DNA from: Paraglaciecola polaris LMG 21857
Lineage (GTDB): Bacteria; Pseudomonadota; Gammaproteobacteria; Enterobacterales; Alteromonadaceae
DNA length: 38,200 nt
Direction: 5' to 3'
NCBI RefSeq assembly: GCF_000315055.1
Contig: NZ_BAER01000120.1
Location: 1 to 38,200, forward strand
Part shown: positions 7,862-14,942 of the stretch, in pieces
Numbering within the stretch: the first letter of the stretch is position 1
Layout of the letters: every line of letters starts with the position of its first letter
Program-made: the position numbers and the translations under genes
Notes under the pieces: generated by a model
What the model was told of the DNA's origin: nothing
Databases searched by the model: none
What the model saw: the letters and a program-made list of their open reading frames with translations, nothing else

Positions 7862-9296
7862 GGGGTCCCCCCACCATCTTCGATAAAGGGGATAATAGAG
7901 GAATATCCCAGTGCTTAAGTAAAAGCTCTATATTTTCGCTAACCCCCCTAAGTGCTCCAAAAGATAGCGAAGACAATCCAGAGAAAGTATGATCAAGAGG
8001 AGGGTTGTGACCCATGAATGCTTTGAGAGAGTCTCGGCATTGTCCGCGCATAACCAGGTGCGTCGCTATGGTATGGCGGTGCCAATTTCGGTGCAAAGGA
8101 TATTGGTCGATTAGCGAGCTGTTAAAAGCTGCGGTGTCAGCCTTCACCATTTTGTCGTTATGCAAATCCCAATATTGAAAGAAGGGAGCATCACCATCTA
8201 CCATTCTAGTTATTTCATTCGCAACCATTGGGTAAACAAAACGTTGTCGTTTATCCAAAGCCATAAGATAGCCAATATAGTCGTGAAAGATTTTTCTCAC
8301 ACTGAATGGGACCGGGATGCGACGAAGAGATGATTCACCTTTATCGACGATTAACAGACTTGAAAAATCATTAGCGAAAGAATTCCGCTTCACTACATCT
8401 TTACTAACGGGTCTCATCAGTGTAACAAGATGAAATAATTCAAGCAGATATGATGTATACCTATTGTGAAATTCTTGTTGGGTGAGTTGAGAATAATCCC
8501 TTAAGCACTGTAGATGACTTTCGAAAACAGCCTTCACCCCTGCTGAAGTTAGCGCACGCTTACTTCCAAAGTTTTCATTAAAAGGCTTCACTTCCAGAAC
8601 GTCTGGATCGACACCTAAAAGTTGAGATTGATATTTGATCAACTTCACATGCATATCAGCTTGATTAAAGCATACGTAAAAACTTTGCATGGAATTGTGC
8701 TGGTCAATACCGCTAATAAAATCCAGTTCAGCTCTGGATAAACCTACTGCTTTCGCACAGCATTCAATATTCCTTCGAATACCAGTTAGAGTAGGACGAC
8801 GTGTTAGTACATCAAATTTATTACCCAGATAAGTTTCGACTAAGGCTTTTCTGTTATCGTTAATTGAAGGTGAATTTATTACCTCTATTAAGCGCTGAGC
8901 AAGAACTGAAGGAAGTGGAATAACTCCGTATTCTGATGATTTGATGTGAAATGACTTCCACATCTGAGGTAATTTCAGGTCATTAAATTTCCAGGATGAA
9001 CGCAAATAATAATAGTTTTTGTCTCGCTGAATATCTTCGTTTCTTAACAAAAGTAATTGAGGTACGGACCATCCAACCAACAAAGATACGAGCAATAAAA
9101 CGGCTTCTTCGTCTTGTAAATTATGCCAACAGTGGATTGCAATCCTCTTGCTTAAACCTTCAGATAAAATGGAAGGCGAACTGCAGAGCATCTTTAGGCG
9201 TCTTCTAAGATATGCCGGCTTATACCTATTTGACGTTACGCTGTTTTCAGAACTCGACGAACTAAGTTGATAGCTATCAGCTTTACTTGTATTCAT
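7854..9296 (-). CDS. tyrosine recombinase-like protein, second gene of the trio (GmtY-like)
   Basis: This 480-residue protein has a degenerate-looking tyrosine recombinase domain. The first Arg is in TLMRPVSKD near residue 295, WHRHTIATHLVMRG places an Arg-His at about 407-408, and FMGHNPPLDHTF places Gly-His at about 429-430. Where the nucleophilic Tyr is expected the sequence reads DHTFSGLSSLSF, with no Tyr in reach. The protein may therefore depend on its large partner for strand cleavage or act as an accessory DNA-binding subunit. The start at 9296 is supported by GGAG eight bases upstream, inside the end of the preceding gene, with a 14-bp gene overlap. It overlaps the next gene by eight bases. 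The three genes clearly form one translationally coupled operon, as expected for Gamma-Mobile-Trio-type modules. Confidence 0.7.
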   Translation of the reverse strand: MNTSKADSYQLSSSSSENSVTSNRYKPAYLRRRLKMLCSSPSILSEGLSKRIAIHCWHNLQDEEAVLLLVSLLVGWSVPQLLLLRNEDIQRDKNYYYLRSSWKFNDLKLPQMWKSFHIKSSEYGVIPLPSVLAQRLIEVINSPSINDNRKALVETYLGNKFDVLTRRPTLTGIRRNIECCAKAVGLSRAELDFISGIDQHNSMQSFYVCFNQADMHVKLIKYQSQLLGVDPDVLEVKPFNENFGSKRALTSAGVKAVFESHLQCLRDYSQLTQQEFHNRYTSYLLELFHLVTLMRPVSKDVVKRNSFANDFSSLLIVDKGESSLRRIPVPFSVRKIFHDYIGYLMALDKRQRFVYPMVANEITRMVDGDAPFFQYWDLHNDKMVKADTAAFNSSLIDQYPLHRNWHRHTIATHLVMRGQCRDSLKAFMGHNPPLDHTFSGLSSLSFGALRGVSENIELLLKHWDIPLLSPLSKMVGGPHV

Positions 9297-9840
9297 TATT
9301 TACTCCTAGCGACGATTTTCTGGTTTGTGATTCTTCCTGTCTCTCGACACGTCGCCGATTTACACCATATAGTTTCTCTGTAACTAGATGTGCTTTAGGT
9401 GGCATTAAACTTGTGCTGGGCAGCATAAGGATATCTTGAGGAATAGGGCATTGACGTAGTAACAAAGCAGTAGAGGCAAGATACCCGTCTTCATGAAGGT
9501 TGCTAAGGGCAAGATGAAATGCATATTGCCATGCTGTTTGAGCGATCCGTGTGATGGTAGTCTCAAATGGGAAGACTAAGATTGGGATAGGTTGTTCGCT
9601 TAGCCCTAAAGAAAATGGGGGAAGCAAGTACTTCCAGCCAGCAAAAAGTTGAAAACACCCCTTTTGGTCAGATACAACCAATGGCATTTCAAAAGCGCCG
9701 TGTCCTAGCAGTGTAGGTTTGAGGAACTTTTCATCAACCTGAAATTGAAAGGTTCTCGTGTATTCAAAAGCAATTTTTGCTTCGCAATGCGGCGATATCA
9801 ATTTCGGCTTGATATTCTCGACTCTAATCCCTTTGATCAT
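9283..9840 (-). CDS. first gene of the recombinase trio (GmtX-like, function unknown)
   Basis: The ATG at 9840 is preferred because GGAG lies about 12 bases upstream; the open frame extends 14 codons further 5' without comparable support. The resulting 185-residue protein begins MIKGIRVENIKPKLISPH. Its middle, MPLVVSDQKGCFQLFAGWKYLL followed by PIPILVFPF, loosely recalls the ParB-like nuclease fold (a beta strand, then a Gly-Trp turn before a helix). This is only a suggestion. The C-terminus is basic (NRRRVERQEESQTRKSS), consistent with DNA contact. It opens the operon and overlaps the second gene by 14 bp. By position it corresponds to the small third component of Gamma-Mobile-Trio elements. 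No enzymatic motif is certain. Confidence 0.6.
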   Translation of the reverse strand: MIKGIRVENIKPKLISPHCEAKIAFEYTRTFQFQVDEKFLKPTLLGHGAFEMPLVVSDQKGCFQLFAGWKYLLPPFSLGLSEQPIPILVFPFETTITRIAQTAWQYAFHLALSNLHEDGYLASTALLLRQCPIPQDILMLPSTSLMPPKAHLVTEKLYGVNRRRVERQEESQTRKSSLGVNNEYK

Positions 9841-10618
9841 TACAGTACATCTCCATTTTAAACTACGATCACACATGACCAATCAAGATATGTGCCAACA
9901 TGAAAAAACAAAGAGATTTATCTATAAGCATCTGTTTTAAAATAAAAAATAAAATTCAGTTATGGCCGGAGGACTGTCTACATTAGAAAGGAATGGCATT
10001 TGATACTTTACACTTCGAAAAATCCCGCTTTTCGGTGTCAGGAATATTTACATCACTTGTAAGTATCTGATTTTAAAATGTTATTTTAGTGTTCATCATT
10101 CGAAAAGTATCATTTTCTAACTTAAGCTGATTTATGCGTCTAAAAGCTTTACACATTTCACCACTAAAGTTACCGAGGTGATAAGTAACCCCAATACTTT
10201 CCAAATTAAGCAGTTTATATCATTGTTACACTAGATTTGATGAAGGCGAACAAGATGAGTTACTAAATATGATGCTTGTAACAACAGTGGGCTGGATAAA
10301 TTGATATGTCTGAATCCAGCACTATGCTTTCGATGCTTTCCTCGCAGTAAGAAATATATCTTAAGATATAAAAGTGTTAATCCTTCCTGCTAACTTGGAA
10401 CTGTCCTGCAGCCTCTCATATTGCCGCCGACATAGTTTAAAAAAGCACAATGTCGCACTTCGCTTCAAACTAAAGGTTAAGAAGCTAGTCTCTAAAGCGT
10501 GTCTGGATTTTTCATAATCATATTGTCGATAATTGGGTTAAGTAGCTGAAATGCAGCACCGCCTTTAAATTATTCACAGTATACAGCCATGTACACACTT
10601 CATGCACAATCTGCTTTC
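9841..10618. other. long AT-rich stretch with palindromes, no supported gene
   Basis: About 780 bases upstream of the recombinase operon lack a convincing gene. Structure seen: GTCTACATT at 9976-9984, also found in the arm of the 4683-4724 palindrome; an imperfect CGAAAA/TTTTCG hairpin near 10011-10040; and a perfect 16-bp palindrome TATATCTTAAGATATA at 10355-10370. A 39-codon open stretch ending in LLNMMLVTTVGWIN near 10,305 has no start and may be a relic. The operon promoter presumably lies just upstream of 9840, but no clear -35/-10 pair stands out. Confidence 0.45.
10355..10370. repeat. 16-bp perfect palindrome
   Basis: TATATCTTAAGATATA is identical to its reverse complement. It is isolated in non-coding DNA, and no partner copy was noticed in the window. 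It could be a repressor site, or chance in AT-rich sequence. Confidence 0.3.
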
Positions 10619-11282
10619 TCAATATGTACCGTCGTTTGAAAAAATTGATAGTAACTTTGATACATCTTTTGTCGTCAATACTCGAAGAAAATGTTTGTCA
10701 TACAAAACACTTTCGGTATCGGGATTTATTAACTTAGTTATAAGCTGAGAGATGGATAATATTTCACTAATTCGCAATTCGTCATCTAAGACTTGTGCGT
10801 AAGCTACAATGAAAGCAGTACAAAGAAATATGCATTGGCTATGTAAGTCATCTCCCCAAAGAGCTATCTCGTTTAGCCAACTGAGCACTGGATGCACCAC
10901 TGAACCCTTATCTAATGCAGCGCAATTGAATAAATAATATGTATACAGATCAAACTGTTTAAAATTTAGCGCAGCTAAGTGGTGTACATTATTTGTATCA
11001 CAATCTAGAGTCGATAGATAAGGTACAGAAATAGATATGTAGGTTTGTTCCGTTCGGCATTGCTCTTATTACAATTGATTTGGTGTGAGATGTTTCGAGT
11101 GCTAACCTCGAAATGACATTGAATGGGAAATTGACTTTGACGGTCATGCCGCGAAGTATTTTATTGAGGTAAAAACTGGACAAAAGATCCACGCTCGAAA
11201 TGAAGTTTTGTGGCCTACCTGTGACCGTGACCAAATTAGTTGGTATTAATAGATGTACTTCGGGGGTACGATGCGAAACCAT
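10619..11282 (-). pseudogene. unknown gene split by a frameshift
   Basis: Two minus-strand frames join into one protein-like sequence. The upstream part (ATG at 11282) reads MVSHRTPEVHLLIPTN through IVIRAMPNGTNLHI and stops at 10998. The downstream frame is open from at least the same point (SISVPYLSTLDCDTNNVHH) through the codons before the GTG at 10900 and on to LSIFSNDGTY at 10619. One single-base change around 11,030-11,045 would fuse them into a protein of about 220 residues. The fused product is soluble, Leu/Ile/Asn-rich and not recognised. Codon use and AT content match the surrounding island. It may be an inactivated cargo gene; a sequencing error or programmed frameshifting would give the same picture. 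Confidence 0.5.
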
Positions 11283-11334
11283 AACATACTGTTTTTAAAG
11301 GAATATCACGTTTTTAGCCGGTTGACCCCGAACG

Positions 11335-11400
11335 GCACCATTTAGCTGGCCCGCTCTCTGGAGGCAAAGGTCATGAGTTCGAATCTCGTCGGGTGCACCA
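11335..11400 (+). pseudogene. decayed tRNA-Arg-like sequence
   Basis: The 3' half matches a tRNA. CTCTGGAGGCAAAGGTC resembles the anticodon arm and variable loop of tRNA-Arg(CCG). ATGAG-TTCGAAT-CTCGT is a complete T arm (one G.T pair). CGGGTGC plus ACCA is an acceptor 3' strand with encoded CCA. A GCACC at 11335 could pair with the acceptor, but the D arm is mostly missing and the 5' anticodon stem does not pair, so the 66-base unit cannot fold as a working tRNA. Such fragments commonly mark old island attachment sites; that reading is inferred. Confidence 0.65.
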
Positions 11401-11494
11401 TTTCTTAGGACTTTCAGGCCATGTCAGAAAAAACTGGTGACTATTCACTATGGCAGGGGGTGGAAAATGATAGAGGACTTGAAGCTAAACCCGC

Positions 11495-12169
11495 TCAGAC
11501 GTGTAGCTTTACTTCTAATACATCGGTAATACGCTGAGCTTTGCCTTTCCACACATAACGCAGGTGGCAACCTTGTACAGTGGGCGATAAAGCTATTGGT
11601 TTAAAAAGCCCCACGCATTCACCTCCAGCATACCTAACGCTACGATAGAGTAAGCCATTTGAACCCTCTTTACGTTGTTGGGCTGCAAAAGTTTGTGGTG
11701 CGTCATAACTATTAGGATCGTGCAGGCCATCGTAGCTCGACCCTCTTATATCATCTACAGGTAACACCACTTGATTGATATATTCACGCATTGTAATTTC
11801 GGTATCGGGCTCTTGGGTGGTTGCCAAAAACACTTCACGGTGGTGGCGCGTCTCGGCTATTGCGGTGTCCAATGAGTTAGCACCATAATAAACCCCATAC
11901 TTACCAAAGGTGAAACGACTTTCTCGCCCTATATGGGTGAATGCAGCCATTACAGGAGTGCTGCCTTGTCCATATATCCTGCTTTGAGGCTCAACAAGTG
12001 TTATTACGCCCGCGTCCTCTAGTAACCTATCATTAGTTAGGCTTTCGACAGCATAAAGAATATCAAACTCATCTTGGTTCGCTACGTCTTCAAAAAGACT
12101 AATAGGTGGAAAATGAGAGGGGATAAGCCGATGAACTTTATCGGCCCAACTAGGCAAAATAGCACTCAA
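11495..12169 (-). CDS. RES-domain toxin (NAD-degrading type)
   Basis: This 224-residue RES-domain protein carries the family's conserved Arg in SRIYGQGSTPV near 63-73, a Tyr in KYGVYYGANSLDTAIAETRHHRE near 89-111 with the conserved Glu, and a late Ser/Arg stretch in SNGLLYRSVRY near 169-179. RES toxins paired with Xre antitoxins deplete NAD+ by phosphorolysis or hydrolysis, or ADP-ribosylate targets (established for MbcT and ParT relatives). The first codon is TTG at 12169, only three bases after the antitoxin stop. GAGGGG at the antitoxin's 3' end is the likely ribosome site, giving tight coupling and a weak start that would keep toxin below antitoxin. All expected motifs are present, so the toxin is probably functional. 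Confidence 0.88.
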   Translation of the reverse strand: MSAILPSWADKVHRLIPSHFPPISLFEDVANQDEFDILYAVESLTNDRLLEDAGVITLVEPQSRIYGQGSTPVMAAFTHIGRESRFTFGKYGVYYGANSLDTAIAETRHHREVFLATTQEPDTEITMREYINQVVLPVDDIRGSSYDGLHDPNSYDAPQTFAAQQRKEGSNGLLYRSVRYAGGECVGLFKPIALSPTVQGCHLRYVWKGKAQRITDVLEVKLHV

Positions 12170-12172
12170 TGA

Positions 12173-12562
12173 TTAACCCCTCACCGCGTCTAGATATCGA
12201 CGCAAATCAAGCATGCTAATCATATTACCAGTACAAAACTGCTCTCTGGCTGGCTTACCGTTAAAATGGGTGTTCGCCTTATTAATCCATGCATGAGCCT
12301 GCTCAGCTGTGGGGAACAGCAAGCGCAGCGCTTTGTAAACGCCTAACACAATAGATACGCGTGTGAGCTGGTCTTGCGTTAACTTTGTTGCGTCTCCGCG
12401 CTTCCATTTAAAAAACGTGCCGCGACTAGGCTCCCCCATTAATCGAAGCGCCTCTTCTGTATTCAAATCCCATTTGTCACAGATATTGAAAAACGCCTTC
12501 ATGCTGGTTTTGGCGACCTGTGCATGATCAAATTGATCGAGTTTTTTAACAGTTGTGGTCAT
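12173..12562 (-). CDS. Xre/MbcA/ParS-type antitoxin
   Basis: This 129-residue antitoxin precedes the RES gene. The N-terminal half contains a helix-turn-helix-like region (NTEEALRLMGEPSRGTFFKWKRGD near 35-58), and the C-terminal half is the toxin-binding domain once called DUF2384, with LTRVSIVLGVYKALRLLFP and AHAWINKANTHFNGKPA. The Trp-Ile...Phe-Asn-Gly-Lys-Pro signature is typical. The start at 12562 has a near-ideal AGGAGG at seven bases upstream, in contrast with the TTG start of the toxin. It should block the RES active site and repress the operon through the palindrome at 12589-12608. Confidence 0.88.
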   Translation of the reverse strand: MTTTVKKLDQFDHAQVAKTSMKAFFNICDKWDLNTEEALRLMGEPSRGTFFKWKRGDATKLTQDQLTRVSIVLGVYKALRLLFPTAEQAHAWINKANTHFNGKPAREQFCTGNMISMLDLRRYLDAVRG

Positions 12563-12588
12563 GGTTTCCTCCTACGGCAGATAACAGT

Positions 12589-12608
12589 ATAGTATAAAAA
12601 TACACTAT
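12589..12608 (-). promoter_or_regulatory. likely operator/promoter of the xre-res operon
   Basis: ATAGTATAAAAATACACTAT contains inverted ATAGT/ACTAT ends and an AT-rich core, 27 bases before the antitoxin start. On the minus strand it offers TATACT as a -10 element. Autoregulation by the antitoxin is inferred. Confidence 0.5.
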
Positions 12609-12682
12609 TTTCACTTATTGGTACATTTTAAGACTTAATAATTAATGGTTTTACAGTTAGTAACCCCGCAAGGTAATTTGGC

Positions 12683-12976
12683 TTATGCAGCCAAGCAATC
12701 ATCGAAAAGTAAATCTAAGGGCTGTGAGGATTTTGCGTTAAAACGTGTAACAATTTTCTCTCGAGTTTGCCGGGAGTCAGGCAATAAGTTGTCGAAGTAA
12801 TTGAAGACATTTTGCGAGGTGATTTTACCTTTATACAATGGTAACGATAAAGACAGCGGTCTAGCTTTCAGATTATCAAGCCAGTCGTTAGCGTACTGCA
12901 ATACATGCGCACCCCTCTGCTGTTTAATCAATTCACCCACATATTCTTGGTTAAAATAAAGGTGTAATGAAGGCAT
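12683..12976 (-). pseudogene. hipA: truncated hipA (N-terminal fragment)
   Basis: The 97-codon frame starts at an ATG three bases after the hipB relic. It closely follows E. coli-type HipA: GAHVLQYANDWLDNLKARPL, then SLSLPLYKGKIT, VFNYFDNLLPDSRQTREKI and KSSQPLDLL. It leaves the family near residue 92 and ends in five unrelated residues (DDCLAA includes the join). The kinase domain, about 340 residues, is absent, so no toxin activity is possible. The break lies near 12,700, directly before the promoter region of the xre-res operon, which sits where the rest of hipA would be expected. Confidence 0.85.
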
Positions 12977-12979
12977 TCC

Positions 12980-13216
12980 TCAACTGTCCTCATCGTTCAG
13001 CGCATTCGAGGCGGTGTCAGATACCTGCATATTCACTTGTAAAGCCTGCATGATCTTGAATACGGTCTGTAACTGGCAGCACTCCGGGTCGTTCTCGAAG
13101 TTTTAGATCCTTGCTTGTTTGCCCCCTGCTTTGGCGGAAATTTATTGCTGGGTCCAATTGTGTTTGCTTCGAATTAACAGCAACTGATTGGCCAATTGCT
13201 TTGGACTGTAAATCAT
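12980..13216 (-). pseudogene. hipB: decayed hipB with two in-frame stops
   Basis: Read from the ATG at 13216, the sequence gives MIYSPKQLANQLLLIRSKHN then WTQQ, a TAA stop, ISAKAGGKQARI, a TAA stop, NFENDPECCQLQTVFKIMQA and so on to a TGA at 12980. This aligns codon by codon with E. coli HipB (IYSPTQLAN...WTQ...KQATISNFENNPD...FKILQSL). The frame is intact, so loss was by point substitution. The truncated hipA starts three bases after the stop, preserving the operon layout. No functional antitoxin can be made. Confidence 0.85.
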
Positions 13217-13314
13217 CTGAGGTTTCCTCTATACGCTAAAGGGATATATTGTTTAGTCATTAACTTGCGGTAAAACTACCTGCTTACAGCTTGTAGCATT
13301 CATCACGTCGCCGC

Positions 13315-14910
13315 CTATTCATTCAGTGCGCTAAATACGTCTTTATATTGAGCGCGTAACTCGACTTTTCTGACTTTTCCAGTGCCGGTAACCGGCAGGG
13401 TTTCGCAAATAAAAATGGCCTTAGGTACTTCGAATTTACCTAGCTGTGCTTTACAGTGAGCTTCGATATGAGGGATATCTACTTCGCTCAATGTTGCGCT
13501 GATAATACAGGCGCAAACCGCTTCGCCCCAATGGGGATGGCTCACGCCAAAGGCGGCCGCTCGCTCGATGCCGTCTAGTAATTCCAAGGCCTGCTCTACC
13601 TTTTGTGATGATACATTCTCACCGCCAGATTTAATGGTGTCTTTGATCCGGTCAATAAACAGCAGCTGCCCTTGATTGTCTATTAACCCAATATCGCCGG
13701 TATGGTGCCAGCCGAATTTCGCTGCTTCCTCGGTGGCTTGCTCATTCATATAATAGCCACTCATGACCTGTGGCCCGCGCCACGCTATTTCGCCCACCTC
13801 TCCGTTTGCTAGCTCATTACCTTGCGTATCAACAATCGCTTGCTCGACCATGCATACAGGTACACCCCAGTAGTTTCCTTCTGAAAACTCAGTGGCAGAT
13901 TTATCGCGAAATAGGCATGCCATGGGAGCAAATTCTGTTTGGCCACTGCCCAAATGCATGACGCAGCCAAAAATACTGCGCACTTTTTCTAAGCTTTGAT
14001 TGTTCATGGCGGCCATGGCGTATACGCCTAATTTGAAATGTCGAAAGTCGCGTTTTTCAACATTTGGCGTAGCCAATAATGCATGCCACATCATGGGAAT
14101 AAATACGGCAGTTTCTATCTTCTCTTGTTCAAGGCTATTAACAATCACATTAGGCTCAAACACGGCGTGCAGCACGGCACAGCCGCCGCGTAGCAAAATG
14201 GGATGCAAAATTGAGAGTGCCGCACAGTGGAAAAGGGGCAACACCAGTAACATGCGATTGCCTTTATTTATGTTTAATTCTATGGCGCCAGTCAGTGCAG
14301 CTATGGTCAGAGCCACATGGGAGGATTCAACCGCCTTGGGCCGTGATGTGGTACCAGAAGTGTAAATCATATGAGCTGTGTCTCTGTCATCAATAATACG
14401 GTCACTAATTTCATGACAACTTTGATGTTCGATCAGCGCTTCTAGACTGTAATCAGATTTGCCTCTGGAATTGCCCATTTGCACAGTGAGCTTAATATGC
14501 TGATTGCTCTGTGTGCAAGCGTGCACCATCTCGCTAAACATCGCTTCGTGAATAACCGCCGCCGTTTCACTGTGCTCTAGGTTGTAACGCACATCATCAA
14601 CGCCTTGCATAAAGTTAATGGGTACAGCCACCACCCCCAATTTATAGCAGGCAAAGTACACAGTAAGCATGTCGCGCTGATTGCTCGAAAATAATGCTAG
14701 TTTATCGCCTTGCTTTAATCCCTTCTCAAGTAGGCCATGGGCCAGCTGATTCACCCGATTATTTAACTCGCCATAGCTAGTCGCTCGGCGCTCACCGTCA
14801 GGGAAATCAACAATGGCTGTTTGACTAGCACTATCCCGGCTGCGTCTACGCAACAAATCGCCCATGGCAACGCGCTCGATTAGATTTTTATTCAATGCTT
14901 GGTTATTCAT
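13315..14910 (-). CDS. atuH: acyl-CoA synthetase of the terpene utilisation cluster (AtuH-like)
   Basis: This is an ANL-superfamily AMP-forming ligase of 531 residues. MIYTSGTTSRPKAVESSHV near 187-205 is the ATP-binding signature, HTGDIGLID near 409-417 holds the adenylate-contacting Asp, and IKSGGENVSS near 433-442 marks the hinge into the C-terminal lid. GTGKVRK near the C-terminus carries the catalytic Lys. The ATG at 14910 is chosen over an upstream TTG because AAGGA lies seven bases before it. It closes the minus-strand atu run, about 30 bases after the SDR gene. In this context it probably activates citronellic or geranic acid to the CoA ester. Substrate choice cannot be read from sequence, so another branched or medium-chain acid is possible. 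Confidence 0.8.
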   Translation of the reverse strand: MNNQALNKNLIERVAMGDLLRRRSRDSASQTAIVDFPDGERRATSYGELNNRVNQLAHGLLEKGLKQGDKLALFSSNQRDMLTVYFACYKLGVVAVPINFMQGVDDVRYNLEHSETAAVIHEAMFSEMVHACTQSNQHIKLTVQMGNSRGKSDYSLEALIEHQSCHEISDRIIDDRDTAHMIYTSGTTSRPKAVESSHVALTIAALTGAIELNINKGNRMLLVLPLFHCAALSILHPILLRGGCAVLHAVFEPNVIVNSLEQEKIETAVFIPMMWHALLATPNVEKRDFRHFKLGVYAMAAMNNQSLEKVRSIFGCVMHLGSGQTEFAPMACLFRDKSATEFSEGNYWGVPVCMVEQAIVDTQGNELANGEVGEIAWRGPQVMSGYYMNEQATEEAAKFGWHHTGDIGLIDNQGQLLFIDRIKDTIKSGGENVSSQKVEQALELLDGIERAAAFGVSHPHWGEAVCACIISATLSEVDIPHIEAHCKAQLGKFEVPKAIFICETLPVTGTGKVRKVELRAQYKDVFSALNE

Positions 14911-14942
14911 CTTCAAATCCTTGCTTGGTACTTTGCTGGGTA

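Noticed and set aside
10619-11282. Programmed frameshift gene
   Set aside because: No slippery heptamer with downstream structure was noticed at the overlap; plain mutation is simpler in this decayed region.
11335-11400. Functional tRNA-Arg gene
   Set aside because: The D arm is missing and the 5' anticodon stem does not pair with its 3' partner, so it cannot fold properly.
13770-14396. Plus-strand open frames inside the acyl-CoA synthetase gene
   Set aside because: They run opposite to a gene with complete ANL motifs and show no family resemblance.
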